64,000 nt of DNA from JAWXBK01 sp040878185 (lineage in GTDB: Bacteria > Pseudomonadota > Alphaproteobacteria > Dongiales > Dongiaceae): assembly GCA_040878185.1 (NCBI GenBank), contig JBBDMS010000040.1, positions 22,728-86,727 on the forward strand, given 5' to 3'. Made by a program: the position numbers and the translations under genes. Below are positions 17,557 to 26,016 of the stretch, piece after piece. The first letter of the stretch is position 1. Each line of letters opens with the position of its first letter. The notes below the pieces were generated by a model. That model did not search any database, was not told where the DNA came from, and saw only the letters and a list, made by a program, of their open reading frames with translations.

Positions 17557-18774
17557 TTACATGTTCTTGAATTCCTGCCACAGATTCGCCCAGTCGGTCA
17601 CGGACTGGTCGGCCGGCAGGCTGCGGATCACGATGCGGCCCTCGCGCCACGCGGTGATCGCGTTCGGATCGTCGAAGCTGTTCATCTTCAGCCGTTCCGC
17701 CCATTCCGGCATGTCACGCTGGAGGACTTCCCACGCGCGCTGGTTGGCGGCGACGGCGGTGTAGGCGGGCTTGGTGGCAAACTTGGCCTGCGCTTCCGCC
17801 GAGAGGCAGTAATCGACGAACTTCTTGGCGGCATCTACTTTGGTGGTGCCTTCGCAGATCGTGATCAGCTCGCCCCAGAGATAGCCACCTTCTTTCGGAA
17901 TGGCGGTTGCGACGGGAACGCCCTGGTCGACCAGGATCTGCGTCGCCCAGTCGCCGCCGCCCGGCTGCAGCCAGATCGAGCCGTTGGCGAAGCCCGAGAA
18001 CAGACCGGCATATTCGAGGAACCCGCTGAACTGCGGGCGGATTTCCCGCATCGTTTCGCGCAGCGCGTCGAATTCGGCATCGGTAATGATGTACGGATTG
18101 CGGCCGTCGGCCGGCGCGTTGCCGGAGAGGATGCTCAGGCTGCCCATCGCATTGCCCCACCAGTCGTTCGACGCGACCTTGCCGGCCAGACGTGGGTCGC
18201 GAATGATCTCGTAGGACGAAAGATCTTCCTCCGACAATTTGTCGGTGCGATAGCTGAGCCCGTTGAAGCCGAACTCGTACAGGATCGCGTGATACTTGCC
18301 GTCGACGTTCCAGCCGATGTCCTGCTTGAACTCCGGCAGATATTCGTTCCAGCCGACATATTCTTCCGGATCGAGCTCCATCAGCGTGCCCGACGCGACG
18401 AACTCCGGCACGAACTCGCCCGACACCGATGCAATGTCGTAGAGTCCGGGGTTCTGCGTGAGCTCGACCAGACCCAGATCGCCGGCAGCATATTCTTTCG
18501 CCCGGATCGTGATACCGGTCTCTTCCTGGAACGCGTCGATGACATAGGGATCGCTATGACCGGCCCAGGTCAGCCAGTTGAGTGTCGTGTCCTCGGCCCG
18601 GGTAAACACGCTCGGCGCGACCGACCCGACCGCAGCAAGGCCGAGTGTCGCAGCGCCGGCTTTCAGAACCGACCGCCGGTCTGCCTTCAGCGATTTGGTC
18701 TGATCCGATGCGACTGATTTGGGTGTCCGGCGCCGGCTGAGCCGGTTGGACGATGATTTCTTGGTCCCGTTCAT
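17557..18774 (-). CDS. Tat-exported extracellular solute-binding protein (PotD/FutA-like)
   Basis: 405 residues, family 1 solute-binding fold. The N-terminus has about 30 polar residues, then DRRSVLKAG (32-40), a twin-arginine signature, a hydrophobic stretch (AATLGLAAVGSVAP) and a likely cleavage after TRA (60). Export of a folded protein by the Tat route is predicted. The mature part starts TLNWLTWAGHSDP, typical of polyamine and related binding proteins of the PotD group. The frame is open up to 18906, but ATG 18774 is chosen because GAGGGAGGTG lies 8 bases before it. First gene of the importer operon and divergent from the LysR regulator. The ligand is unknown; proximity to the lyase suggests an amino-acid-derived cation. 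Confidence 0.9.
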   Translation of the reverse strand: MNGTKKSSSNRLSRRRTPKSVASDQTKSLKADRRSVLKAGAATLGLAAVGSVAPSVFTRAEDTTLNWLTWAGHSDPYVIDAFQEETGITIRAKEYAAGDLGLVELTQNPGLYDIASVSGEFVPEFVASGTLMELDPEEYVGWNEYLPEFKQDIGWNVDGKYHAILYEFGFNGLSYRTDKLSEEDLSSYEIIRDPRLAGKVASNDWWGNAMGSLSILSGNAPADGRNPYIITDAEFDALRETMREIRPQFSGFLEYAGLFSGFANGSIWLQPGGGDWATQILVDQGVPVATAIPKEGGYLWGELITICEGTTKVDAAKKFVDYCLSAEAQAKFATKPAYTAVAANQRAWEVLQRDMPEWAERLKMNSFDDPNAITAWREGRIVIRSLPADQSVTDWANLWQEFKNM

Positions 18775-18795
18775 CGAACTAACACCTCCCTCATT

Positions 18796-18832
18796 TTCTC
18801 TGGCCTGGATTCTCTGGCCTGGTTTCTCTGGT
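18796..18832 (-). repeat. 14-base tandem repeat in the importer leader
   Basis: About 2.6 copies of a 14-base unit: TTCTCTGGCCTGGA (18796-18809), TTCTCTGGCCTGGT (18810-18823), then TTCTCTGGT from 18824. In the minus-strand transcript it becomes CCAGAGAA repeated just upstream of the binding protein's Shine-Dalgarno sequence. Could be a slippage-prone expression tuner, a regulator or RNA-binding site, or chance duplication. Confidence 0.7.
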
Positions 18833-18918
18833 TGTCCTCTCGTTCGACTTCGTAGCGTTCTGTCCCCCCGGCGCCGAAATCCGGTGCATTGACTGGCGCA
18901 TTTCAACTCTTTTTAAGT

Positions 18919-18938
18919 GTATTATTATTGTTTAATAC
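18919..18938. promoter_or_regulatory. Candidate LysR-type operator (interrupted dyad)
   Basis: Inverted repeat GTATTA (18919-18924) and TAATAC (18933-18938) with an 8-base AT-rich centre, lying between a LysR gene and the divergent importer operon. It contains the T-N11-A type spacing expected for LysR regulators. Assignment rests on position and symmetry only. Confidence 0.5.
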
Positions 18939-19156
18939 AATTTCACTGTGGGTAGGCAGGCATATATCATATATTGCCGATTGCCGACCAATTGGTTGCG
19001 ATCCAGTTGGGAACCAAATGCCAGCAGGGGCAAAGGAGTTTTTTTGATCCCGATTACGAGAAATTTTGGATACTCGAGGCGGCGCCGCTTTTAACTAGAC
19101 GCAGCCTTGGAGGTTTCCTGAAACCGGTTTTGTCGACATCGGAGGTGACGCGCTCC

Positions 19157-20053
19157 ATGCATTCCGTAAGACGACTGCCATCGCTGAACGCCCTCAAGAC
19201 GTTCGAAGTCGTCGCCCGCCATCTGCATATGGGGCATGCGGCAGCGGAACTGCATGTCACCGATGGCGCCGTCAGCCATCAGGTCCGATCCCTGGAATCG
19301 GAACTCGGCGTGCAGCTTTTCCAGCGCGGCCGTTCGACATTGACCCTCACGCGCGAGGGCGAGCGTTTGTCGCCGCTCGTACGGCGTGCCTTTGAATTAT
19401 TGAATTACGCGGTCCAGGGCGCCGAACTGCAGGCGATGGAGGCCGAACTTACCATCGCCTGCGAACCGGCGATGGCTGCGAAATGGCTGGCGCCGCGTCT
19501 CGGCAATTTTCTCGCCGCTTATCCCGATCTGCATGTCAGCCTGCAACCGCTCTGGGATATGGGGGCCCTGCTTCGCGGCGAGGTCGACGCGATGATCTGT
19601 TACGGCTCGACCGATCAGCCGGGCTATCGCTCGGAGCTGGTCGCCCAGCTCCATTTCTTTCCGGTGATGAGCCCGAGCCTTCAGGAAGGTCCGAACGCGG
19701 TTCGGACACCCCGCGATCTGATCCGACACACCCTGCTCTACGAGCATGACGAGACCGACTGGCATCAATGGCTGATCGCCAACGGCATCGATGCGGCGCA
19801 GGCGCGCGGCGTACGGCTCACCAATGCGCATATGACGATGGACGCGGCGATCGCCGGGTATGGCGTCGCGCTCGGCGATACGGTGCTCGCCGCAGCCGAC
19901 CTGCAAAGCGGACGGCTGGTGCGGCCGTTCCGTTCGACAATTCCCGCACCCAAGCCCTATCAGCTCGTCACGGCCGAACAGCCCAAATCGGCCAAGGTCA
20001 TGGCCTTCCGCAATTGGCTGATCGACGAGATCCGCCGCTATCCCGACCGGTAG
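19157..20053 (+). CDS. LysR-family regulator, GcvA-like
   Basis: 298 residues. N-terminal winged helix-turn-helix: LPSLNALKTFEVVARHLHMG, then AAAELHVTDGAVSHQVRSLE as the recognition region (about 28-48), followed by the LysR substrate-binding domain. The start of the HTH and the HQVRSLE form resemble GcvA-type regulators. The frame is open upstream to 18974, but ATG 19157 has GGAGGTGA 8 bases before it and gives the standard N-terminus. It is divergent from the importer operon and is the obvious candidate regulator of that operon and perhaps of the lyase operon, with an amino acid or its deamination product as co-inducer (inference). Confidence 0.88.
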   Translation: MHSVRRLPSLNALKTFEVVARHLHMGHAAAELHVTDGAVSHQVRSLESELGVQLFQRGRSTLTLTREGERLSPLVRRAFELLNYAVQGAELQAMEAELTIACEPAMAAKWLAPRLGNFLAAYPDLHVSLQPLWDMGALLRGEVDAMICYGSTDQPGYRSELVAQLHFFPVMSPSLQEGPNAVRTPRDLIRHTLLYEHDETDWHQWLIANGIDAAQARGVRLTNAHMTMDAAIAGYGVALGDTVLAAADLQSGRLVRPFRSTIPAPKPYQLVTAEQPKSAKVMAFRNWLIDEIRRYPDR

Positions 20054-20175
20054 CGAACCGTCCCGCTCCACTCGCACGCAATCCGCGCGCGGTAGCGCAA
20101 TCCCGTCTTCGCCGATACGATCCGCAACGCGCGCGGCGACCCCGCGCGATGCGCCTCTTCGTTCGTTAATCCGGC

Positions 20176-22047
20176 ATGAGGGAAACGGTGTCGCAGGAAG
20201 GTCTTCGCAATCGGCTCGATCGCCCGGTCTCCGACACCTATGACCACGCGCTCGGTCCGACCAACGCCGAAATCACGCTTGTCGAATATGGCAGCTACGC
20301 CTGCCCGCATTGCCGCGTGGCGAACGAACGCATTGCCGAAGCGCGCGACCGGTTCGGCGATCGCCTGCGCTATGTCTTTCGGCACCGGCCGCTGACCGGC
20401 AGCGATATCGCGCGTCGCGCGGCGGAACTGGCGGAGCGCGCCGACGATCCGGCGCGATTCTGGGATGCGCATGTCGCGCTGATGACCCGCTCGGAGACGC
20501 TGACCGAAGAGGACCTCCAGGTCGTGGCCGGCGAGCTCGGCCTCGCGCCCGACGATACCGAGGCCGGCCAGGAAGCGGAGCGGCGCGCGAAGGCGCGGGT
20601 CGAAGCCGATATGCACAGTGCGCGGGCCAGCGGCGTTTCGTTCACGCCGACCTTCTTCATCAACGGCCGCCGCTATGACGGGGCCTGGGACGAGCAGTCG
20701 CTCTCCGATGCGATGCTCGGCAGACTCGGTCATCGCGTGCGTGCGGCAGCACTCGATTTTGCAGGATGGGCGCCGTCGGCCGGTTTCCTGCTGCTGATCG
20801 CGACGATCCTCGCGGTCGCAATCACCAATTCCGGTTTCGGATCGGCCTTTCTCGGATTCTGGGAACAATATGTCGGGCTCGCCTTCGGCGATTCCGCCTT
20901 CCGGATGTCGGTCCTGCATTGGGTCAATGACGGGCTCCTGACCATTTTCTTTCTGGTGGTCGGGCTCGAGATCAAACGCGAATTCACGGTCGGCCATCTC
21001 GCGAGCCTGCGCTCAGCGGCTCTGCCGATCGCGGCGGCGATCGGCGGGATGGTCGTGCCCGCCGGGCTCTATATCCTGCTGATCCCGGCCGGCAACTGGG
21101 CGCATGGCTGGGGCGTGCCGATGGCGACCGACACGGCGTTTGCGGTAGCACTCGTTGTGATGATGGGCAGCCGCGTGCCGATCGAACTGCGCATCTTTCT
21201 GACCGCGGCCGCGATCGTCGACGATATCGGTGCGATCATCGTGGTCGCGGTCTTCTATTCCGATACGCTCGATTTGGTGGCGCTCGCCGCGGCCGCTGGA
21301 TTTGTCGTGGCGCTGGCGCTGCTCAACCGATCGCGCGTCTACAGCGTCACGCCCTATCTGCTGCTGGGCATCGCGCTGTGGGCCTGCGTGCTGGCGAGCG
21401 GCCTGCACGCGACGCTCGCCGGCGTTCTGCTGGCCTTGTTTATCCCGACGCGGCCGCCGCCGGATCTGAAAGCGCTGATGATCCAGGCAAACTCGATCAT
21501 GGCCGCCGAAGCCCGCCACGGAAACGAGGTGCTGCGGCATGGGCCCTCGGTGCCGGCGTTGCGTGCGCTCGATGCCATCCATGACCGGCTGGAATCGCCG
21601 GCCGATCACCTGCTGCGCCATGCCGGCGCGCGGTCGAGCTATATCGTGCTGCCGCTGTTCGCGCTGGCCAATGCGGGCGTCATCCTGTCGATGGACGTGC
21701 TCGACGGGCGCGAGCCCTTGTTGCTGGCGATCATGCTGGGTCTTGTCGTCGGCAAACCGGTCGGCCTGGTCGGCGCGTCGGCATTGGCGGTGTGGCTCAG
21801 GATCGCCGTCAAACCGGCGGCCTATTCCTGGCGCCAGATGATCGGCGCGGGCGCGCTTGCCGGCATCGGCTTCACCATGTCGCTGTTCATCGCTGGCCAG
21901 GCCTTTGCGGACCCGGGCGATTTCGCCGCCGCGAAGATTGCGGTGTTCGCGGCTTCCGTCGTCTCGGCGATCCTCGGCGTCGCGGTGCTGTGGAATGCCG
22001 GGCGTGCGACCGACGATCGATCCACCACCGCGGCGGATGAGACGTAA
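20176..22047 (+). CDS. nhaA: Thioredoxin/DsbA-like domain fused to NhaA Na+/H+ antiporter
   Basis: 623 residues. Residues 20-185 form a DsbA/thioredoxin-like domain with CPHC (43-46) and a cis-Pro segment SFTPTFF (155-161). There is no signal peptide. From about 195 onward it is a complete NhaA antiporter with about 12 helices. Asp349-Asp350 in AAIVDDIGAI correspond to the ion-binding Asp163-Asp164 of E. coli NhaA. NhaA exchanges Na+ for H+ for pH and sodium homeostasis. Because the NhaA N-terminus is cytoplasmic, the thioredoxin domain should face the cytosol, perhaps sensing redox state. The gene stands alone, 122 bases after the LysR gene, and converges with the oxygenase gene. Confidence 0.9.
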   Translation: MRETVSQEGLRNRLDRPVSDTYDHALGPTNAEITLVEYGSYACPHCRVANERIAEARDRFGDRLRYVFRHRPLTGSDIARRAAELAERADDPARFWDAHVALMTRSETLTEEDLQVVAGELGLAPDDTEAGQEAERRAKARVEADMHSARASGVSFTPTFFINGRRYDGAWDEQSLSDAMLGRLGHRVRAAALDFAGWAPSAGFLLLIATILAVAITNSGFGSAFLGFWEQYVGLAFGDSAFRMSVLHWVNDGLLTIFFLVVGLEIKREFTVGHLASLRSAALPIAAAIGGMVVPAGLYILLIPAGNWAHGWGVPMATDTAFAVALVVMMGSRVPIELRIFLTAAAIVDDIGAIIVVAVFYSDTLDLVALAAAAGFVVALALLNRSRVYSVTPYLLLGIALWACVLASGLHATLAGVLLALFIPTRPPPDLKALMIQANSIMAAEARHGNEVLRHGPSVPALRALDAIHDRLESPADHLLRHAGARSSYIVLPLFALANAGVILSMDVLDGREPLLLAIMLGLVVGKPVGLVGASALAVWLRIAVKPAAYSWRQMIGAGALAGIGFTMSLFIAGQAFADPGDFAAAKIAVFAASVVSAILGVAVLWNAGRATDDRSTTAADET

Positions 22048-22066
22048 CAGTCGCCCGTCGCCACAA

Positions 22067-22822
22067 TTATTTTGCGTCGTGGAAGATGATGCCGAGCGTG
22101 TGCCGGCTGCCGCTGCGCAACCGGCTGACGCCGTGGCGCATGTTGACGCGGTAGTCGCCTTTGGCGCCGCGAACCGGCCGGTGATGGACCGCGAACGCAA
22201 CCCCATCGCCCTGCCGGAGCGGCACGACCTCGGCGCGGCTTTGCATCCGCGGGCGCTGTTCCGTCAGCACGAACTCGCCGCCGGTAAAATCGCGGTCCGG
22301 TTCGGAAAGCAGGATCGCCACCTGAATCGGGAAAGAAAGCTCGCCATAGAGATCCTGATGCAGGCAGTTGAAATCGCCCGCGCCGTATCGAAGCAGAAGC
22401 GGCGTCGGGCGCGTCTGGCCCGCCTCGTGACAGATCTTCAGGAATGCCGCGTGATCGTCGGGATAGCGCCGGTCGATCCCCATCCGCTCGTTCCATTGAT
22501 TGGCGATCGGGGCAAGGCGGGGATAGAGCGCGGTGCGCAAAGCTGCGACGAGCGCGGGCAGCGGGTAGTTGAAATAGCGGTACTCGCCTTTGCCGAACCC
22601 GTGTCGCGCCATATGGACCTGGCTGCGGAAATGGGACTCCTGCGGATAGAGCGCGGCGATCGCCGAACATTCGTCGGGTGCGAGCAATCCCGGCATCACG
22701 GCGCAGCCCGATCCGTCCAGCTCGGTCGCGAGCGCGCTCCAGTCATGGCCGTCGACCCGCGCATCCGGCGACTGGATATCGGGTGATGTGGATGTATGAG
22801 CGACTTTTGCCTGTGCGGTCAT
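22067..22822 (-). CDS. 2-oxoglutarate/Fe(II)-dependent dioxygenase, prolyl-4-hydroxylase-like
   Basis: 251 residues from ATG 22822 (frame open to 22993). The iron triad is visible: His155-Gln-Asp157 in CLHQDLYG, distal His230 in NMRHGVS, and Arg240 in SGSRHTLG, which should bind the 2-oxoglutarate carboxylate. These fit the P4Hc/2OG-FeII_Oxy_3 group. The hydroxylated substrate is unknown; bacterial members act on proteins, free amino acids or small molecules. The ribosome site is weak. Converges with nhaA with 19 bases between the stops. The upstream neighbour is the low-GC PIN/methylase cassette, with about 200 bases between that hold this gene's promoter. Confidence 0.85.
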   Translation of the reverse strand: MTAQAKVAHTSTSPDIQSPDARVDGHDWSALATELDGSGCAVMPGLLAPDECSAIAALYPQESHFRSQVHMARHGFGKGEYRYFNYPLPALVAALRTALYPRLAPIANQWNERMGIDRRYPDDHAAFLKICHEAGQTRPTPLLLRYGAGDFNCLHQDLYGELSFPIQVAILLSEPDRDFTGGEFVLTEQRPRMQSRAEVVPLRQGDGVAFAVHHRPVRGAKGDYRVNMRHGVSRLRSGSRHTLGIIFHDAK

Positions 22823-23025
22823 GCGCGGGCTTTCGCTTTTATGGTCTGTGCGCCAGGCATCGAAGCAATGTGGGGAGCAAAGCCGATCCCGACACTCCGT
22901 TTCTTGCGCAACGCTCGAGCGCGCCATCGGTCGGCGGAAGGGGACCGCCGGATGCATCGGATGGTGCCGCTGCTGCGCCCCTGCTCCGCGCACATGTCCT
23001 CGGGCTGACTAGGGCGGAACGCGTT

Positions 23026-23532
23026 TCACCGCGCTAAGATGAAGCGAATTGTCGAATCCACCTTCGAGAGGCGTACCATGTCTTCGTCACCGGAGATGAG
23101 AGTAAAATCGCGCTCCTTTGCCTGTGCGGCAACCCAAAGATCGTTCTCGTCGATTTGAAGCTGCTTACCCGTGTTTGCGTCGATCCAATCTTCAAGCCAC
23201 CGTGACAGCTTTTGCGAGTTAGCTCTCCGCTGAACCGTAAGAGCCAGCTGAGATTTCAACTCAGCGAACGCAGAAGCTGTGTGTTTCGTGATATCCAAAA
23301 CCGGATATGCTTTGATGGCCTCGATGCGGGTTCGAAATTGAGCAAGATGCGTGCTGCTTGCGTGCTCCGCCATTTTCAAACCAAATTCCATTTCCCCGAT
23401 CGTGACGATGGACACAAACTGAGGAGCACCGTGAGGCAGACCAGCCACCACCATCCTTGTGGCACTATGATGCTGATGCCTCGGATTTAGAAGGCTTGAA
23501 ACCGCACACGTATCAAACAGATATCCCCTCAC
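23026..23532 (-). CDS. PIN-domain nuclease (VapC-like)
   Basis: 168 residues. Acidic active-site set of PIN RNases: Asp7 in LFDTCAVS, Glu47 in TIGEMEFG, Asp128/Asp131 in DENDLWVAAQA, and Asp149 in ISGDEDM. VapC-type PIN proteins cleave tRNA or rRNA and are normally neutralised by an antitoxin encoded just upstream. No small VapB-like antitoxin is present here. The gene starts with GTG only 6 bases after the stop of the large DNA methylase, with GGGAG inside the end of that gene as ribosome site, so it is the third gene of that operon. Low GC. Its role as toxin or effector of the methylase cassette is inference. Confidence 0.85.
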   Translation of the reverse strand: MRGYLFDTCAVSSLLNPRHQHHSATRMVVAGLPHGAPQFVSIVTIGEMEFGLKMAEHASSTHLAQFRTRIEAIKAYPVLDITKHTASAFAELKSQLALTVQRRANSQKLSRWLEDWIDANTGKQLQIDENDLWVAAQAKERDFTLISGDEDMVRLSKVDSTIRFILAR

Positions 23533-23538
23533 TAAGCG

Positions 23539-26016
23539 TCACTCCCAAAACGGAGTGAGTAGCTTCACTTCCTCTTCAGGCAAGGGGGCGAGTTCCTTCT
23601 GGACCCAGTTCCCGCCAGCGGCGCGAACAATGCCGCGAAGCCGTTCCTCAAGCGATAGACACACGTCATCGTCGTCAATACCCCACCCATTCCAAGAGTG
23701 TGCGAGCGGCCTTTCATCGTCTCTGAATGCGGCTAATAGAGCGCGTTCCAATCTCGGCGGTAGGTCATATGCGGCCAGCGCAGTCGCATCAATTTCATCG
23801 AGAAGAAGTGCCAGTTGCTCCTCGTTCCGTCGTTTCATCGATACCTGTCGTGCGTAACGGCGAGCTAAATCACCAAGCCGCGCCGGGACTCGCGCGGGGA
23901 GAGGTGCAGCCAAGAGCGTATTAATGCGAAAGCGCTTGTCAAAAGAGTGCTCACGCATGAACGCGTTCACGATTGGTCCATTCAGTAACGCCGCCAATGC
24001 GTCCAAATCTACCCGGTCGTCGCTGGGCCAAAGGCCAATAAATTGCTGCGAAGCGACTAGGCCCGCCCGATCTACGGCCGATGCGAAGCACCAATACTTG
24101 CGACTCTTCCGTCCTGCGTTTGCCAGAATTTTGGGCGACGACCAAGGCAGATGCAGCGCTCCGTAAACCTCTGCCTTGCGCGTATCTAAGTAAGAGATCT
24201 CGCCCAACTTGAACTGACTTAGATCAATCGAATTGAGAATGCCTAAGCTCCAGCCAGAAGCAGGTTTTGCTCTGGATCGCAAAGCCTGGTTGCCCCCACT
24301 CCAGCGCAACCCCCAATGTCCGTGCATAAATGCACCGACATTAGGATTCGCCCTCAAATATTCCCAAAGCGATGAAAGCGGCGGTAACCAAAGGTCACCT
24401 TCCGTTCCTGATTGTTCGCGTACACTGTCGCGCGTTCGCGATGCTGAGCCTGTTCGCATGAATGCCTTGATGTCACGATCAAATACCTCGCTGGAACGCA
24501 AATGCTGCTGCCTAGTCGCGGTTAACGGCTCACGCGCAATAAGTAGCGCAGTGTCAGCTTCGGAGACATTGAACACGCCATCGGGAAGCGAGACGAGCTC
24601 GATCTCGCGGTAGTCATTCTCAAGCTGCTGACGCAGTTCCCGATAACTTCGGTCAATGAGGAGTGCACGCGGCACAACGAAGCCAAGCGCAGATGGCTTG
24701 GCCTTGAGTGCAGTCTCCAATGCAAAGATTGCCTTCGATCCATTCGCCTGAACGGCTTTACGATACCTGCGTCGTTCGGTGCTGTTGAAACTCTCGAACG
24801 GAGGGTTACACAGAATGACGTCGGCGGTCTTGAGGCGATCTTCTAGTGTGCCATCCTCGAAGAGGTCTGCCTGCTCGATTTGCCAGCCATTCGCGTTTGG
24901 GTAGTCGGCGAGGATGAGCGAGAGAGTTGCGACCTCGCAAGCGAACTCGTCAACCTCAACGCCCCCGATGTGCTTCACTAGTAGCGCGTGCCTCGCCTCA
25001 TCCGTCCAGTTATGTGGGAGCCCATCGCGCATATGGCGGAGTGCCGAGACAAGAAAAACGCCAGCGCCGGTGAATGGCTCGAACACTGTCTGCGGTCGAG
25101 TGCCATGTTCCCAAAGTCTGAGCCTGTTCACGATATACTCGGCGACATGGGCAGGCGTACTGTGCGTACTAAAATCTCGCCGAGCGCGATCGGTTACGAG
25201 CGTATTCTCATATACAAATGCTAGGTCGTCGGCGGAGATATTAGCAACATGCAGTCCTGATTTGAGCGTATCCCACGCCGCTTGAAGGGCTAGCTTGCTC
25301 GCCTTTGTTGGCGCCAAATTGCTCCTTGCCGGTAAATGATAGTAAGCACCGATCCGATCGATTACTGAGGCGACGTCGTTGTTGTCCCATTCAGCCGCTG
25401 TCGGGTGTGCTCGGTCCATGAGAATCTTTGCGGCAAGGAGTCTGAACACACCTTTGAAAAGGTCCCGATCGTCAATCGAGACTGTCGCTTCACGGGCGCT
25501 CGCGAGTGCATCGCGCAATAAGCGGTCCAGCTTCGAGTGAATCTCGCCTTCAATTGCAGGGACCAGTCCAACGTCGACAAAGTCGAGCTGATATCCAGTT
25601 TCCACTTTGCCGATCGCCTTGGCTCTATGAATTGTATCGGGATTCCACTCTTCTTTCTGATCTGCGAATAATTTAGGCAATTCGTTGAGCGTGACTTTCG
25701 ACAGCAACCGAGGGCGATTGCCGGTGACTTGCCAGACGGAAACGAAATCTGCCTCAATCACGAACATTAGCGGCGCGCCCAATGCGCGATGCTCGCTCAC
25801 GAGAGTATCCACATCACGCTGGCCGGCCTCGACGACCGCGAATGCAGCAGAACGATACGAAGGGGGGGTTTGAGTGAATGCCGCGAATTGTACGGACCGC
25901 GTCACCGCTCTGCCCGATGCCCACACATCGCTGTAGGTATAATTCTTGCGGACCGCATCGTCTCGATATCCGAGGTGACGAGTTTCCGTCTCAATAATCT
26001 TAAGGGCTCTCGTCAT
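23539..26016 (-). CDS. N6-adenine DNA methylase, large class with C-terminal recognition region
   Basis: 825 residues. Methylase core in the gamma order: YTP-like motif X (THSTPAHVAEYIV, about 284-296), SAM-binding motif I FEPFTGAGVFL (312-322), motif IV NPPFE (404-408), then about 400 residues that would hold target recognition. Residues 1-130 resemble the N-terminal domain of large R-M proteins (AAFAVVEAGQRDVD, then APLMFVIEADFVSVWQV) but I cannot see a PD-(D/E)xK catalytic set. So it may be a stand-alone methylase, a degenerate type IIG protein, or the modification part of a defence system. The ATG overlaps the stop of the HTH gene by ATGA, and the PIN gene follows 6 bases on. Visibly low GC. 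Confidence 0.88.
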   Translation of the reverse strand: MTRALKIIETETRHLGYRDDAVRKNYTYSDVWASGRAVTRSVQFAAFTQTPPSYRSAAFAVVEAGQRDVDTLVSEHRALGAPLMFVIEADFVSVWQVTGNRPRLLSKVTLNELPKLFADQKEEWNPDTIHRAKAIGKVETGYQLDFVDVGLVPAIEGEIHSKLDRLLRDALASAREATVSIDDRDLFKGVFRLLAAKILMDRAHPTAAEWDNNDVASVIDRIGAYYHLPARSNLAPTKASKLALQAAWDTLKSGLHVANISADDLAFVYENTLVTDRARRDFSTHSTPAHVAEYIVNRLRLWEHGTRPQTVFEPFTGAGVFLVSALRHMRDGLPHNWTDEARHALLVKHIGGVEVDEFACEVATLSLILADYPNANGWQIEQADLFEDGTLEDRLKTADVILCNPPFESFNSTERRRYRKAVQANGSKAIFALETALKAKPSALGFVVPRALLIDRSYRELRQQLENDYREIELVSLPDGVFNVSEADTALLIAREPLTATRQQHLRSSEVFDRDIKAFMRTGSASRTRDSVREQSGTEGDLWLPPLSSLWEYLRANPNVGAFMHGHWGLRWSGGNQALRSRAKPASGWSLGILNSIDLSQFKLGEISYLDTRKAEVYGALHLPWSSPKILANAGRKSRKYWCFASAVDRAGLVASQQFIGLWPSDDRVDLDALAALLNGPIVNAFMREHSFDKRFRINTLLAAPLPARVPARLGDLARRYARQVSMKRRNEEQLALLLDEIDATALAAYDLPPRLERALLAAFRDDERPLAHSWNGWGIDDDDVCLSLEERLRGIVRAAGGNWVQKELAPLPEEEVKLLTPFWE

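Larger units (their letters stand above)
18775..19156. promoter_or_regulatory. Divergent control region between importer operon and LysR gene
   Basis: About 380 bases without a gene. From left to right it holds the leader repeat (18796-18832), an AT-rich patch around 18905-18970 that stands out in this GC-rich window and contains an inverted repeat (18919-18938), a second AT-rich run (18961-18975), and the 10-base palindrome ACCAATTGGT (18987-18996). This layout, regulator divergent from its target with dyads between, is usual for LysR-type control. Promoters are probably in the AT-rich patch, but no canonical -35/-10 pair with 17-base spacing is obvious. Confidence 0.6.
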
